This document shows positions 1 through 7,147 of a DNA stretch of 13,295 nt, piece after piece. Positions within the stretch are counted from its first letter, which is position 1, and each line of letters begins with the position of its first letter. Position numbers and translations under genes: made by a program. Location: NCBI GenBank assembly GCA_002385265.1, contig DGDD01000158.1:1-13295 (forward strand), read 5' to 3'. The DNA comes from Chitinophagaceae bacterium UBA3961 (lineage in GTDB: Bacteria > Bacteroidota > Bacteroidia > Chitinophagales > Chitinophagaceae). The notes below the pieces were generated by a model. It made no database searches. It had not been told where the DNA came from and was given only the letters and a program-made list of their open reading frames with translations.

Positions 1-25
1 AATTCTTAATTATTAATTATTAACT
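1..25. repeat. AT-rich intergenic tract (copy at window edge)
   Basis: Short tract of TTAATTATTAATT units, the same type found at 6132-6165, 9512-9588, 10821-10847, 10971-11000, 11751-11776 and 13274-13295. It is cut by the window edge, so its relation to a neighbouring gene cannot be seen. A pyrimidine-rich stretch (TCCCTCCCTTCC) follows it, as in other copies. Confidence 0.75.
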
Positions 26-134
26 ATCCCTCCCTTCCGCTTCAACCCCCGTTTTGTCCTCTTCAGACGTCTTAACAATTCTTTTTTACCATTTCAATAC
101 AGATTGCAGCCGATTCAACACTTTAAATGTAAAT

Positions 135-1184
135 ATGACAATTATGACTACATTTTTTTCCACTGTATCGAAACTAGGAAAACTTACCATCGCTTCCGCT
201 TTTATCGCATTCAGCTTCAGCTCTTGTGTGAAAAACACCAGCTCCGATTCTACTCTTGTAGGAAATTGGGTACGCTCTTTCGAATTTGAAGGCGTAGGAA
301 GAACAGAAGCCGTTAGCTTCACTATTGGCACCGTTACCTATGTAGGCGGTGGCTACGATGGCACAAAACGTTTACAAGACTTTTGGAAATTCGATGGCGC
401 CACCGGTACTTGGACGCGTGTTGCTGACTTTCCCGGTACTGCACGCAATTCAGCTTTCGCCTTCGGTGCAAACGGCAAAGGCTATGTAGGTGGTGGCTAC
501 GATGGCGATGATAATAAACTAAAAGATTTCTGGGAATACAATCCTACCACAAATGCATGGACCCAAAAAAATGATTTTCTTGGAACGGCAAGAATCGGAG
601 CCACAACTTTTGTGCTCAACGACAAAGGCTATGTTTGCGGTGGCTACGACGGTTCTTACTTAAAAGATCTTTGGATGTACGACCCACTTTCTGATGAATG
701 GATCCAAAGAGCCAGCTTAGCAGGGTCGAAAAGAATGGATGCAGTGGCTTTTACCTACAACAACAATGCATACGTGGTAACAGGTGTGAACAATGGTAGC
801 TATCTGGCCGATTTCTGGAGCTATAACCCAAGTTCCAATTCTTGGACGCAAAAACGTAGCATCTCCGATGCCACCGATTCTTCTTTCGACGACGATTATA
901 GCGAATACATCAAAAGAAGCAATGCCGTAATTTTTGTGATCGGCAGCAAAGCTTATTTAACAACAGGAACAAGAAACGGTATCATTTCTTCCACTTGGGA
1001 ATACGACATCACCACCGATCTATGGAAAGAAAAAACCGCCTTTGAAGGCAGTTCAAGAGAAGGTGCTGTATCCTTTGTTTGGAACGGTGTAGGATATGTG
1101 CTTACCGGCTCAAACAGTACCTATCGTTACGATGACATGTTCCTCTTCCATCCCGACGATGAAGTAAATACCAAAGACAATTAA
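135..1184 (+). CDS. Kelch-repeat lipoprotein, six-bladed propeller
   Basis: Probable surface or periplasmic lipoprotein carrying a Kelch beta-propeller; such propellers usually bind proteins or glycans, and the ligand here is unknown. From the ATG at 135 the protein has 349 residues. A basic/hydrophobic leader ends in FSSC (Cys31), an imperfect lipobox. Six Kelch blades follow at about residues 56-99, 104-148, 153-194, 200-243, 261-303 and 308-343. Each has the pattern R..A..F...GYVGGGYDG....DFW.Y.P.T..W, and blade 5 is preceded by a polar insertion. The lone N-terminal Trp45 in 'GNWVRSFEFEG' looks like the last strand of a blade, as in the 'velcro' closure of propellers. The frame is open further upstream to a TTG at 54, but that would bury the signal peptide; ATG 135 or 144 fits better. 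It precedes the DUF4270 gene by 107 nt. No galactose-oxidase active-site pattern is recognised, so an enzyme role is not claimed. Confidence 0.85.
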   Translation: MTIMTTFFSTVSKLGKLTIASAFIAFSFSSCVKNTSSDSTLVGNWVRSFEFEGVGRTEAVSFTIGTVTYVGGGYDGTKRLQDFWKFDGATGTWTRVADFPGTARNSAFAFGANGKGYVGGGYDGDDNKLKDFWEYNPTTNAWTQKNDFLGTARIGATTFVLNDKGYVCGGYDGSYLKDLWMYDPLSDEWIQRASLAGSKRMDAVAFTYNNNAYVVTGVNNGSYLADFWSYNPSSNSWTQKRSISDATDSSFDDDYSEYIKRSNAVIFVIGSKAYLTTGTRNGIISSTWEYDITTDLWKEKTAFEGSSREGAVSFVWNGVGYVLTGSNSTYRYDDMFLFHPDDEVNTKDN

Positions 1185-1221
1185 AAGGGTGTCATAAGTT
1201 AGATTTAAAGTTAGAGTGAGT

Positions 1222-1273
1222 AAAGCTGTATTGCGGGGTTTCATAACAGTAGTACCTGCGGCAATACAGCTTT
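1222..1273. promoter_or_regulatory. 13-bp perfect inverted repeat in DUF4270 gene leader
   Basis: AAAGCTGTATTGC (1222-1234) and GCAATACAGCTTT (1261-1273) are perfectly complementary around a 26-nt loop, and the element ends 18 nt before the ATG of the DUF4270 gene. There is no T-run after the 3' arm on either strand, so it is not a textbook intrinsic terminator. It could end Kelch transcripts, form a leader hairpin or be a protein-binding site. The inverted repeat itself is certain; the function is not. Confidence 0.6.
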
Positions 1274-1291
1274 CTAAAAAATCCCAACTAC

Positions 1292-2614
1292 ATGAACATT
1301 CGAACCATACTTTTAGTAACATCATTTGTTGCAGTAACAGCGTTGGAAGCTTGCGACAAAGTAGATGTAGTATTTCAAAATGAATCGGCCGATGCTGATC
1401 CAAACATTACCTATTTGGAAAACACCCAAATAGCCCTTTCTACTTTCAAACTTGACAGCTTCAAAACTTCCGGCAACAGCACATTTATGGTGGGTACACA
1501 CAACGACACCAACTTCGCCAAAATAACGGCCAGCTCATACGCCGAGATCGTTATTCCGGCTGAAAACCCTTTGCCCGGTCAAAACATAGAATTCGACTCT
1601 ATCGTAATGGTATTGAAGCCAACAGGCAACTATTATGGTGATACTACACTCCCCTTTAAATTAAGTGTACATCGTGTTATTCAAAAAATAGACAACGAAG
1701 ACACTACCAATAATACCTTCTACTACCCCATGGCCTTCCCGTATGAGATAGACGAACTAGGCAGTACCACCACCTATGTAAAACCAACTCGTAAAAAAGA
1801 AGTAACCATTCGATTGGCAGACGAACTTGGAATTGATTGGCTCAAGAAAATGAAAGAACAAAACACCATTTTTAGCAATCAAGAAAATTTCAGAGCCTAT
1901 TTCCCCGGTGTTGTGATACGATCAGATAGCATGAGCAATAATGCACTGTACTATTTCAACAGCGATGATAGCACTGTACTCATCCGTTTATACTACCGCT
2001 TGCGCACAACGCAAACAACAAGCAAATACTTGAATTTCCGCTTCCGATCAGAAAAACAATACAACAATATTGTATACAATAAAACCAATACTCCTTTCAA
2101 AATATTTCGTCAGTACAAGCGTGAAATTTACGAAAGTGCTCAAATGAACAACAGAGCCTATATCAGTAATAACATGCCCAGTTATGCGAAAATCACTTTC
2201 CCGAATCTGGTTTCATTGAAAGAGGCTCACCCATATATCCGTATATTAAAGGCAGAATTGCAGATACATCCTGCACCGGGCACTTTTCAATATCCTTATT
2301 CGTTGCCCGACTCTTTAGTAGTTGCCATCAGCAATAGCGACAACTTATTTTCATCCAACCTCCAAAACAGTGACGGAAGTCTACAAACAGGAAACTTAAC
2401 TGTTGACAAACTCAACGGTGCTGAACCAACCTACACTTTCGACATCACATCGTATATCAATACCGTACTAAGTGAGGGTGTATTCAGCACCAAAGCACTG
2501 TTCCTGGGATCGTCTGAAAGTTCAGGTGACCAAGCCAGTAAACGACTGATCATTAATGATCAAATCATTTCCTCATCCGGAATAAAACTAAAACTCTATG
2601 TGCTCGGACTTTAA
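1292..2614 (+). CDS. DUF4270-family lipoprotein
   Basis: 440-residue secreted lipoprotein. The leader MNIRTILLVTSFVAVTALEAC has a good lipobox (LEAC, Cys21). The mature start 'NITYLENTQIALSTFKLDSFKTSG...FMVGTHNDTNFAKITASSYAEI' matches what I know of the DUF4270 family of Bacteroidota: a Ser/Thr-rich start, then 'hVG.hnD..FG.hta.sY' and later paired beta-rich segments. Conserved-looking C-terminal parts include 'IRILKAELQIHPAPG' near residue 325 and 'FDITSYINTVLSEG' near 395, reminiscent of beta-sandwich surface proteins. The family has no assigned biochemical function that I can state. The length is normal for the family and the frame is intact. Its last 17 nt overlap the start of the next gene, an outer-membrane barrel, so the two are probably translationally coupled and may form one envelope complex (inference). 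Confidence 0.85.
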   Translation: MNIRTILLVTSFVAVTALEACDKVDVVFQNESADADPNITYLENTQIALSTFKLDSFKTSGNSTFMVGTHNDTNFAKITASSYAEIVIPAENPLPGQNIEFDSIVMVLKPTGNYYGDTTLPFKLSVHRVIQKIDNEDTTNNTFYYPMAFPYEIDELGSTTTYVKPTRKKEVTIRLADELGIDWLKKMKEQNTIFSNQENFRAYFPGVVIRSDSMSNNALYYFNSDDSTVLIRLYYRLRTTQTTSKYLNFRFRSEKQYNNIVYNKTNTPFKIFRQYKREIYESAQMNNRAYISNNMPSYAKITFPNLVSLKEAHPYIRILKAELQIHPAPGTFQYPYSLPDSLVVAISNSDNLFSSNLQNSDGSLQTGNLTVDKLNGAEPTYTFDITSYINTVLSEGVFSTKALFLGSSESSGDQASKRLIINDQIISSSGIKLKLYVLGL

Positions 2615-3881
2615 GTACTCAACTAAAATAAGATTCATCGCAATAATTGGTCTCCTTTTCGCAGTGAGTACAGGCCATTCGCAGAACACTACTTCGCCCT
2701 ATTCAGTACTCGGAATTGGAGATGTTGATACAAAAGATTTTGGACGTTATTTCTCGAGTGGAAATGCTTCCTTGGGAAGAAGAGATGCAGGAGCCTTAAA
2801 CTTTTCAAACCCTGCATCACTTACAGCTCTGCCCTTCAAAACAATGAATTTCGACATCACTTTCCGCGGAAGAACCAGCACCTACAAGTATCCTGATTTT
2901 GACACAACACTCGGAAAAAACAAAGACTTTGTTGTAAAACGAATTTCCTTTGCATTTAAACTAGACAAGAAATCGGCTGTTTCATTTGGCTTAAAACCAT
3001 ATAGCTCGGTAAATTATCAATACTATGCGTATGGCAAAATTGCTGATGGAGATGGCACATACGTTAAAACAATTGAAGGTGATGGAGGTATCCATCAATT
3101 GTTTGGCTCATATGCAAGAGAGTTCGGAAAACATTTCTCTGCAGGCATTACAGGCGGTTTCTTATTTGGAAACTTATATAAGAATACTACCTATACCGGA
3201 ACCGACTTGAGTTACTCGATCACAAAAAAGGAATACGATTTCTACAATGGAGCCAATGCCTTACTTGGACTACAGTACTATTCATCCGATACCAAAAAAT
3301 GGCAACATCGTGTGGGTGCTACCGCTCAAGTAGCCACCAAATTGAAAGGTATACTTACTACTGAATACTACGAAGGAACGAGCACCACAGCATTAACTAC
3401 CACTCAAGAAGACAACAAAGGCTTTAAACTTCCGATATCCTATGGCTTGGGTTATAGCGCAACGTATAAAAAGAAATTAGCGCTTTCATTGGATGGAAAC
3501 TATTACAATTGGCCAACCCAAAGTTTAAGTAGTACCAGTAATTATACCACCGGACCCAGTTTCAGGATATCAAGCGGGATCGAGTATTCTAAGTATGCCA
3601 AGTCTTTTAATGGAATGATAGAGAAATATTACCTCAGCATGGGTTCCACCGTACAAAACAGTTATATCAATTTAGACAACAATAAAATCTGGGACTATTC
3701 CTTCTCTTTTGGAGGTGGTATTACGGTAACGCGCGGAACCAATATTTATGGAGGTATGGAGTTCGGTACAAGAGGCAACAGAAACCTTGGTCAAATCAGA
3801 GAAAATTATACCCAATTTGTGATTGGTTTAACAATGAAAGACATCTGGATCGGACCACGGTACACCCGAAAATATGATTAA
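2598..3881 (+). CDS. FadL/PorV-like outer-membrane beta-barrel protein
   Basis: 427 residues. A type I signal peptide (basic 'KYSTKIR', hydrophobic 'FIAIIGLLFAVSTG', cleavage near HSQ, residues 28-29) is followed by 'TSPYSVLGIGDVDTKDFGRYFSSGNASLGRRDAGALNFSNPASL'. This is the N-terminal pattern of Bacteroidota PorV/FadL-like outer-membrane proteins, with small residues and 'NPASL' as in the FadL hatch region. The rest alternates polar and hydrophobic residues with many Tyr, Gly and aromatic ends, as expected for a barrel of roughly 12-14 strands (estimate by eye). It ends 'IGPRYTRKYD'. The only good start is ATG 2598, inside the end of the DUF4270 gene, and the stop TAA shares its last base with an ATG at 3881. 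Transport of hydrophobic compounds or assistance to surface lipoproteins are both possible; substrate unknown. Confidence 0.8.
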   Translation: MCSDFKYSTKIRFIAIIGLLFAVSTGHSQNTTSPYSVLGIGDVDTKDFGRYFSSGNASLGRRDAGALNFSNPASLTALPFKTMNFDITFRGRTSTYKYPDFDTTLGKNKDFVVKRISFAFKLDKKSAVSFGLKPYSSVNYQYYAYGKIADGDGTYVKTIEGDGGIHQLFGSYAREFGKHFSAGITGGFLFGNLYKNTTYTGTDLSYSITKKEYDFYNGANALLGLQYYSSDTKKWQHRVGATAQVATKLKGILTTEYYEGTSTTALTTTQEDNKGFKLPISYGLGYSATYKKKLALSLDGNYYNWPTQSLSSTSNYTTGPSFRISSGIEYSKYAKSFNGMIEKYYLSMGSTVQNSYINLDNNKIWDYSFSFGGGITVTRGTNIYGGMEFGTRGNRNLGQIRENYTQFVIGLTMKDIWIGPRYTRKYD

Positions 3882-3885
3882 TGGG

Positions 3886-3893
3886 TAACTTTG
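3886..3893 (+). promoter_or_regulatory. Bacteroidota -7 box (TAACTTTG) before kinase gene
   Basis: TAACTTTG fits the TAnnTTTG -7 consensus of Bacteroidota sigma factor ABfA and is followed by CCCCGTAT, a common context downstream of such boxes. It would place a transcript start near 3898-3902, downstream of ATG 3881 but upstream of ATG 3917. No clear TTG -33 box is seen about 20 nt upstream, so this is a moderate call. Confidence 0.45.
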
Positions 3894-3916
3894 CCCCGTA
3901 TCAAGTTTTCTCATTC

Positions 3917-4993
3917 ATGAGCACAAAAGAAATTCCATACAAAAGACTCATTCGATTGGCATTGCTAACAACGCCTTTGTTTGCCTTGTTTGGTTCCATG
4001 CCTTCTTTCTTTAGGCAACCTTTTAACAATCAACCAAATGGTCATTTGTATATGATAGTGATGAGTTTCACTATTCTCTTTCTCATGACGGCACTACTAT
4101 GGTCAACCAATATATTGATTCTAAAGTTCAGTGAACATGCTGCAGTACTCAAGAAAAACAAACTCAGGTACTTCACGAGTGCGCTACTTGCCATTCTTGT
4201 GACGCTGATAATGTTCCAATTAATAAAATTACTGTTTGCACCGCCCCCACTTCCTGCAGCAGCAGAGGCCATTCGATTAAGAAGTCCTCGCAATCTTTTC
4301 ATCTTTCCGTTTGTACAATCCGAATCAATAAATCTTATCGTTCTTATTCTGATTGAAGTATTATTACTACAAACGGAACGCAACGCCATTCAACAAGAAA
4401 ACGATCAACTAAAATTTGCCAATCTAGAAGCAAAGCATACGTTGCTGTTACAACAACTACAACCTCATTTCCTTTTCAATGCACTTACAACATTGAAAGC
4501 GCTGATTATTAAGAGCCCGGATAAAGCGGAAACCTATCTCAACAAACTCACCGCATTTCTGCGACACAGTGTCAATACCACCAAAAATGTGATGGTTCCC
4601 CTTTCGGAAGAACTTGATTTAACTACCAATTATTTGGAAATGCAGAAAGTGCGTTTTGGTGAAGCACTTCATTATAGAATTGAGATCCCTGAATCAATTC
4701 AAGAACAGGGCTTAGTACCCATCTACTCCTTACAGCTGTTAGCAGAAAATGCAATAAAACACAATATTTTAACACTTGCCAGTCCACTTACCATAAAAAT
4801 AGAAGCTAATATTGCAGAAACCAGCATCAGCGTATCAAACAACCTACAATTAAAACCCAGTTTGGAGCAAAAATCAGGTGGGGTAGGTTTAAACAATTTA
4901 TCTGAACGCTATCGCCTTCAAGGCAAACCTGATATTGTCATTAAGAAATCTCCTCAAGAATTTAGTGTACACATCAATGTTTGTAAACAATGA
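3917..4993 (+). CDS. LytS/YehU-type sensor histidine kinase
   Basis: Membrane histidine kinase of the His_kinase/LytS class, the expected partner of the LytTR regulator that follows. From ATG 3917 it has 358 residues. Four hydrophobic segments lie at about residues 12-31, 45-70, 85-108 and 126-152. A short coiled linker (ERNAIQQENDQLKFANLEAK) leads to the phosphoacceptor box 'LQPHFLFNAL' (His184), then the ATPase N-box 'LLAENAIKHN' (Asn278) and G-box 'GGVGLNNLSERY' (321-332). There is no extracellular sensor domain, so the signal is probably sensed within or near the membrane. Start choice: ATG 3881 would add 12 residues (MGNFAPYQVFSF) and overlap the previous stop by 1 nt, but the TAACTTTG box at 3886 lies inside that extension; both starts are possible. 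The stop overlaps the next start by 4 nt (ATGA). Confidence 0.88.
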   Translation: MSTKEIPYKRLIRLALLTTPLFALFGSMPSFFRQPFNNQPNGHLYMIVMSFTILFLMTALLWSTNILILKFSEHAAVLKKNKLRYFTSALLAILVTLIMFQLIKLLFAPPPLPAAAEAIRLRSPRNLFIFPFVQSESINLIVLILIEVLLLQTERNAIQQENDQLKFANLEAKHTLLLQQLQPHFLFNALTTLKALIIKSPDKAETYLNKLTAFLRHSVNTTKNVMVPLSEELDLTTNYLEMQKVRFGEALHYRIEIPESIQEQGLVPIYSLQLLAENAIKHNILTLASPLTIKIEANIAETSISVSNNLQLKPSLEQKSGGVGLNNLSERYRLQGKPDIVIKKSPQEFSVHINVCKQ

Positions 4994-5763
4994 AAGTAGT
5001 AATTATTGAAGACGAAGCATTAGCAGCTGAAACACTCTGCGATTATATTAAAGCTATTAACCCAGGTATCGTTATTGAAGCGCTACTGTCTAGTGTGTCA
5101 GAATCAGTTTCTTATTTTAACTCCAATTCCACACCCGATCTAATATTTAGCGATATCCATTTGGGAGATGGACACAGTTTCAATATCTATAAAGAAACAA
5201 AAATTGCAGCGCCAATTGTTTTCTGCACTGCATTCAATGAATATGCCTTAGAGGCCTTTAAGAATAATGGCATTGACTATATCCTCAAACCCTTTGAGAA
5301 AAAAGACATTCAAGAAGCATTAGACCGATATAAACAACTGAAATCCAATTTCTCAAAAAACACTTCCAATAGCCTTAATTTAGAAGCAGTACTCGAAGCC
5401 ATCCAATCGAAATCTGCTAAAAAGAAAGAAAGCAATTTGTTGGTGAATTTTAAAGACAAAATTATTCCCATTAAAATTGAAGATGTAGCACTCTTCTTCA
5501 TCGACTATAAAACCACACAAGTAGTAACTTTTGATAATAAACGATACTCCATCAACTTTACTTTGGAAGAGCTGGAAGCCATGACCGAGGAGAACCAATT
5601 CTATCGTGCCAACCGACAATTCCTTATCAACAAAGCCGCCATCAAAGAAGTCAGCCAATTCTTCGCGCGCAAACTCACCGTAGAAGTCTCTATCGAAGGG
5701 AAATACGATATTATTGTGAGTAAGAACAAGGCGACGGAGTTTTTGGAGTGGTTGAAATTGTAG
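4990..5763 (+). CDS. LytTR-family response regulator
   Basis: 257-residue two-component regulator. The receiver domain (1-118) has the acidic pair Glu7/Asp8, phosphoacceptor Asp55 in 'FSDIHLGDG', Thr80 in 'FCTAFNEYALEAF' and Lys100 in 'ILKPF'. A polar linker (119-147, rich in Ser, Asn and Lys) leads to a LytTR DNA-binding domain at about 150-257, with 'IPIKIEDVALFFIDYKTTQVVTF' and the family hallmark 'FYRANRQFLINKAAIKEV'. ATG 4990 overlaps the kinase stop, so the pair should be made together and the kinase should phosphorylate Asp55. LytTR proteins bind pairs of short direct repeats; no such operator was identified here, so the target is unknown. The upstream envelope genes are the obvious candidates (inference). 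Confidence 0.92.
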   Translation: MKVVIIEDEALAAETLCDYIKAINPGIVIEALLSSVSESVSYFNSNSTPDLIFSDIHLGDGHSFNIYKETKIAAPIVFCTAFNEYALEAFKNNGIDYILKPFEKKDIQEALDRYKQLKSNFSKNTSNSLNLEAVLEAIQSKSAKKKESNLLVNFKDKIIPIKIEDVALFFIDYKTTQVVTFDNKRYSINFTLEELEAMTEENQFYRANRQFLINKAAIKEVSQFFARKLTVEVSIEGKYDIIVSKNKATEFLEWLKL

Positions 5764-5776
5764 GAATTCATTGGGT

Positions 5777-5843
5777 TTTAGGCTTTAGGCTTTAGGAATT
5801 TTTTGACCAAGATTTTGCAGATTAAAACAGATTCCCACAGATT
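5777..5843. repeat. TTTAGGC triplet and 10-bp phased CAGATT repeats
   Basis: Directly after the LytTR gene lie three head-to-tail TTTAGG(C) units (5777-5796), then three CAGATT hexamers starting at 5818, 5828 and 5838, exactly 10 bp apart. This begins a gene-free gap of 479 bp (5764-6242). Similar-looking TTTAGGC and ACAGATT strings are familiar to me as intergenic filler in Bacteroidota (memory, not checked). No terminator with a clear stem and T-run was found after the regulator gene. Confidence 0.6.
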
Positions 5844-5917
5844 GGAATCCGATATTCAATCAACCTAACTTCGATCTGGATTTACAGGATCGATAGTCTG
5901 GCTCCGCGTAACTGCAT

Positions 5918-6029
5918 CCCCCCTGTTCGTCTTCCTGTTCTTTCTCTGCCTTTCTTCGCTTCCTATCATTCTCCCTCCTGTATTCCCCCTGTTCATCTTC
6001 CTGCTCTTTCTCTGTATTTCCTCGTTTCC
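5918..6029. repeat. Pair of 45-bp pyrimidine-rich direct repeats
   Basis: Two units, about 5918-5963 and 5985-6029, both read CCCCCTGTTC-x-TCTTCCTG-x-TCTTTCTCTG, then diverge slightly (about six mismatches in 45 by eye). They are followed by a small inverted repeat (CCCGCA/TGCGGG, 6028-6050). The same strand is strongly pyrimidine-rich up to 6131. An open frame on the minus strand crosses it but is judged spurious. Confidence 0.65.
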
Positions 6030-6083
6030 CGCAACGGCTTCGCCTGCGGGACTGCTTTTGCTGCGCAAAACCAGCCTCCTCAT

Positions 6084-6165
6084 CCTCGTTCCTCGTCTCC
6101 TCTTATCCTCGTTCCTGTACTTCGGCTGTTCCATTATTAATTATTAATTCTTAATTATTAATTAT
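6084..6165 (-). repeat. Tail-repeat copy: purine block, CAGCCG, AT tract (orphan)
   Basis: Read on the minus strand this is an AT tract (6132-6165), then GAACAGCCG (6123-6131), then a purine-rich block (6084-6122). The first 51 bases from the minus-strand ATG at 6134 match the copy starting at 11753 with only three differences. Unlike other copies it does not sit after a visible minus-strand gene; it lies just upstream of a plus-strand lipoprotein gene, so it is an orphan or marks a lost gene. Confidence 0.7.
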
Positions 6166-6242
6166 CTGTTTTGCCCGCTTCAGCTTCCTTTAAAATTTCA
6201 TTAGCAAAATCACAAAGTAATTTTCCGTCAAATAGAAAAAAC

Positions 6243-7037
6243 ATGAAAAGGCGCATTATCATTTTCGGAACCATACTGTTAGCAGCATGTGGAAGTTCCA
6301 AACAAGCAAGCAATGGATCCTTTGTTCCGGCTAAACATTTGACCGCTCAAGTTGACGGTTCCATTCAAGAATGGGGAACCACCGATTTGCAATACGACAA
6401 AAAACTAAAATGTGTATATAGTATTGCCAGTGATGAAAACAATGTGTATGTATTTGTAAAGAGTCTCGACAAAGCACAAGAGATGCGCATTCTAGATGGA
6501 GGTCTGGAAGTATGGCTCGATACCGAATCAAAAGGACTTAATGCAATTGGCGTACTGTTTCCCTTACCACAAGGCCCGGTGCTACAAACAGAGCGAACTC
6601 CTTTCAACAAAACACAACAAAAGCCCGACGAGAAAACAGCACAACTACAAAGTAAGCTTAAGCTCGTGAACTACAACTTAAGTGGTTTCAAGAAAGAATG
6701 GAATGGCAATCAATCGGTAAAAGGCAATTGCCCGGTAAAAGTAGCCATCGACTGGGATGAAAAAAACAACCTTGTTTACGAACTAGCCATCCCCTATGCA
6801 GCATTGCCAAATGAAATCAGGGCTAAGATGGATATCTTAACATTAAACATTGTGATCAATGGAATCTCGATGCCGCAAGATGATAATTTTCGTGGCGGAC
6901 CTCCCCCAGGTGGCGGCGGTGACGGCGACTTTGGTGGGCCTCCTCCCGGTGGTGGATTTGGTGGACCCCAAGGCGGAGACATGAGTAAAATGGCGGAGAA
7001 AACTGAAATGAAAGTAAGAGTCAAGTTAATTGGCTAA
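6243..7037 (+). CDS. CBM9/DOMON-like lipoprotein with Gly-Pro-rich tail insert
   Basis: 264-residue predicted lipoprotein. The leader MKRRIIIFGTILLAAC has a classic lipobox (LAAC, Cys16). Residues 34-210 resemble the CBM9-like beta-sandwich: 'VDGSIQEW' near the start, 'YSIASDENNVYVFVKSLD' (59-76), 'ILDGGLEVWLDTESK' (83-97), 'GVLFPLP' and, near the end, 'YELAIPYAAL'. Family members bind sugars or heme, or are uncharacterised; no ligand can be assigned. Residues 216-246 are a low-complexity insert of GGPPPGGG units, after which a last strand (EKTEMKVRVKLIG) probably completes the fold. The frame is open back to a TTG at 6171, but the ATG at 6243 begins exactly at the signal peptide. The gene stands alone, convergent with the caspase-like gene. 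Confidence 0.7.
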   Translation: MKRRIIIFGTILLAACGSSKQASNGSFVPAKHLTAQVDGSIQEWGTTDLQYDKKLKCVYSIASDENNVYVFVKSLDKAQEMRILDGGLEVWLDTESKGLNAIGVLFPLPQGPVLQTERTPFNKTQQKPDEKTAQLQSKLKLVNYNLSGFKKEWNGNQSVKGNCPVKVAIDWDEKNNLVYELAIPYAALPNEIRAKMDILTLNIVINGISMPQDDNFRGGPPPGGGGDGDFGGPPPGGGFGGPQGGDMSKMAEKTEMKVRVKLIG

Positions 7038-7039
7038 TG

Positions 7040-7130
7040 TGTTGATTTGTGAATTAGTAGATCTTCAACACAAGCTCTTATTGCTATAATAAGTTCAACA
7101 AAGACTCAAATTCACAAACTATCACATCAT
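7040..7130. terminator. Nested inverted repeats between convergent genes
   Basis: Between the two convergent stops, TTTGTGAATT (7046-7055) pairs perfectly with AATTCACAAA (7109-7118), and partial pairing continues outward (ATGTG near 7038-7042 with CACAT near 7123-7127). Inside lies a second hairpin, CTTATT (7077-7082) with AATAAG (7088-7093) around a 5-nt loop. The position suggests a bidirectional terminator, but there is no T-run and the outer loop is long, so this is tentative. Confidence 0.4.
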
Positions 7131-7147
7131 CTATTTAACTAATTAGC

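Noticed and set aside
54..134. N-terminal extension of the Kelch protein from a TTG codon
   Set aside because: It would put 27 polar residues before the signal peptide; ATG 135 or 144 gives a normal lipoprotein leader.
135..1184. Galactose oxidase or sialate mutarotase activity for the Kelch protein
   Set aside because: Only the propeller pattern is visible; no copper ligands or mutarotase residues can be identified by eye.
5777..5796. Telomere-like TTTAGGC repeat as a replicon end
   Set aside because: Only three units, inside continuous gene-bearing sequence; simple tandem repetition is enough.
5865..6134. Open reading frame of 89 codons on the minus strand starting MEQPKYRNEDKRRRG
   Set aside because: It is the translation of repeat DNA. 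Its first 51 bases match the frame starting at 11753 with three differences, and all three change the amino acid, so there is no sign of protein constraint. The composition is extremely Arg/Lys/Glu-rich.
6171..6242. N-terminal extension of the CBM9-like lipoprotein from a TTG codon
   Set aside because: The lipoprotein signal peptide starts at the ATG at 6243.
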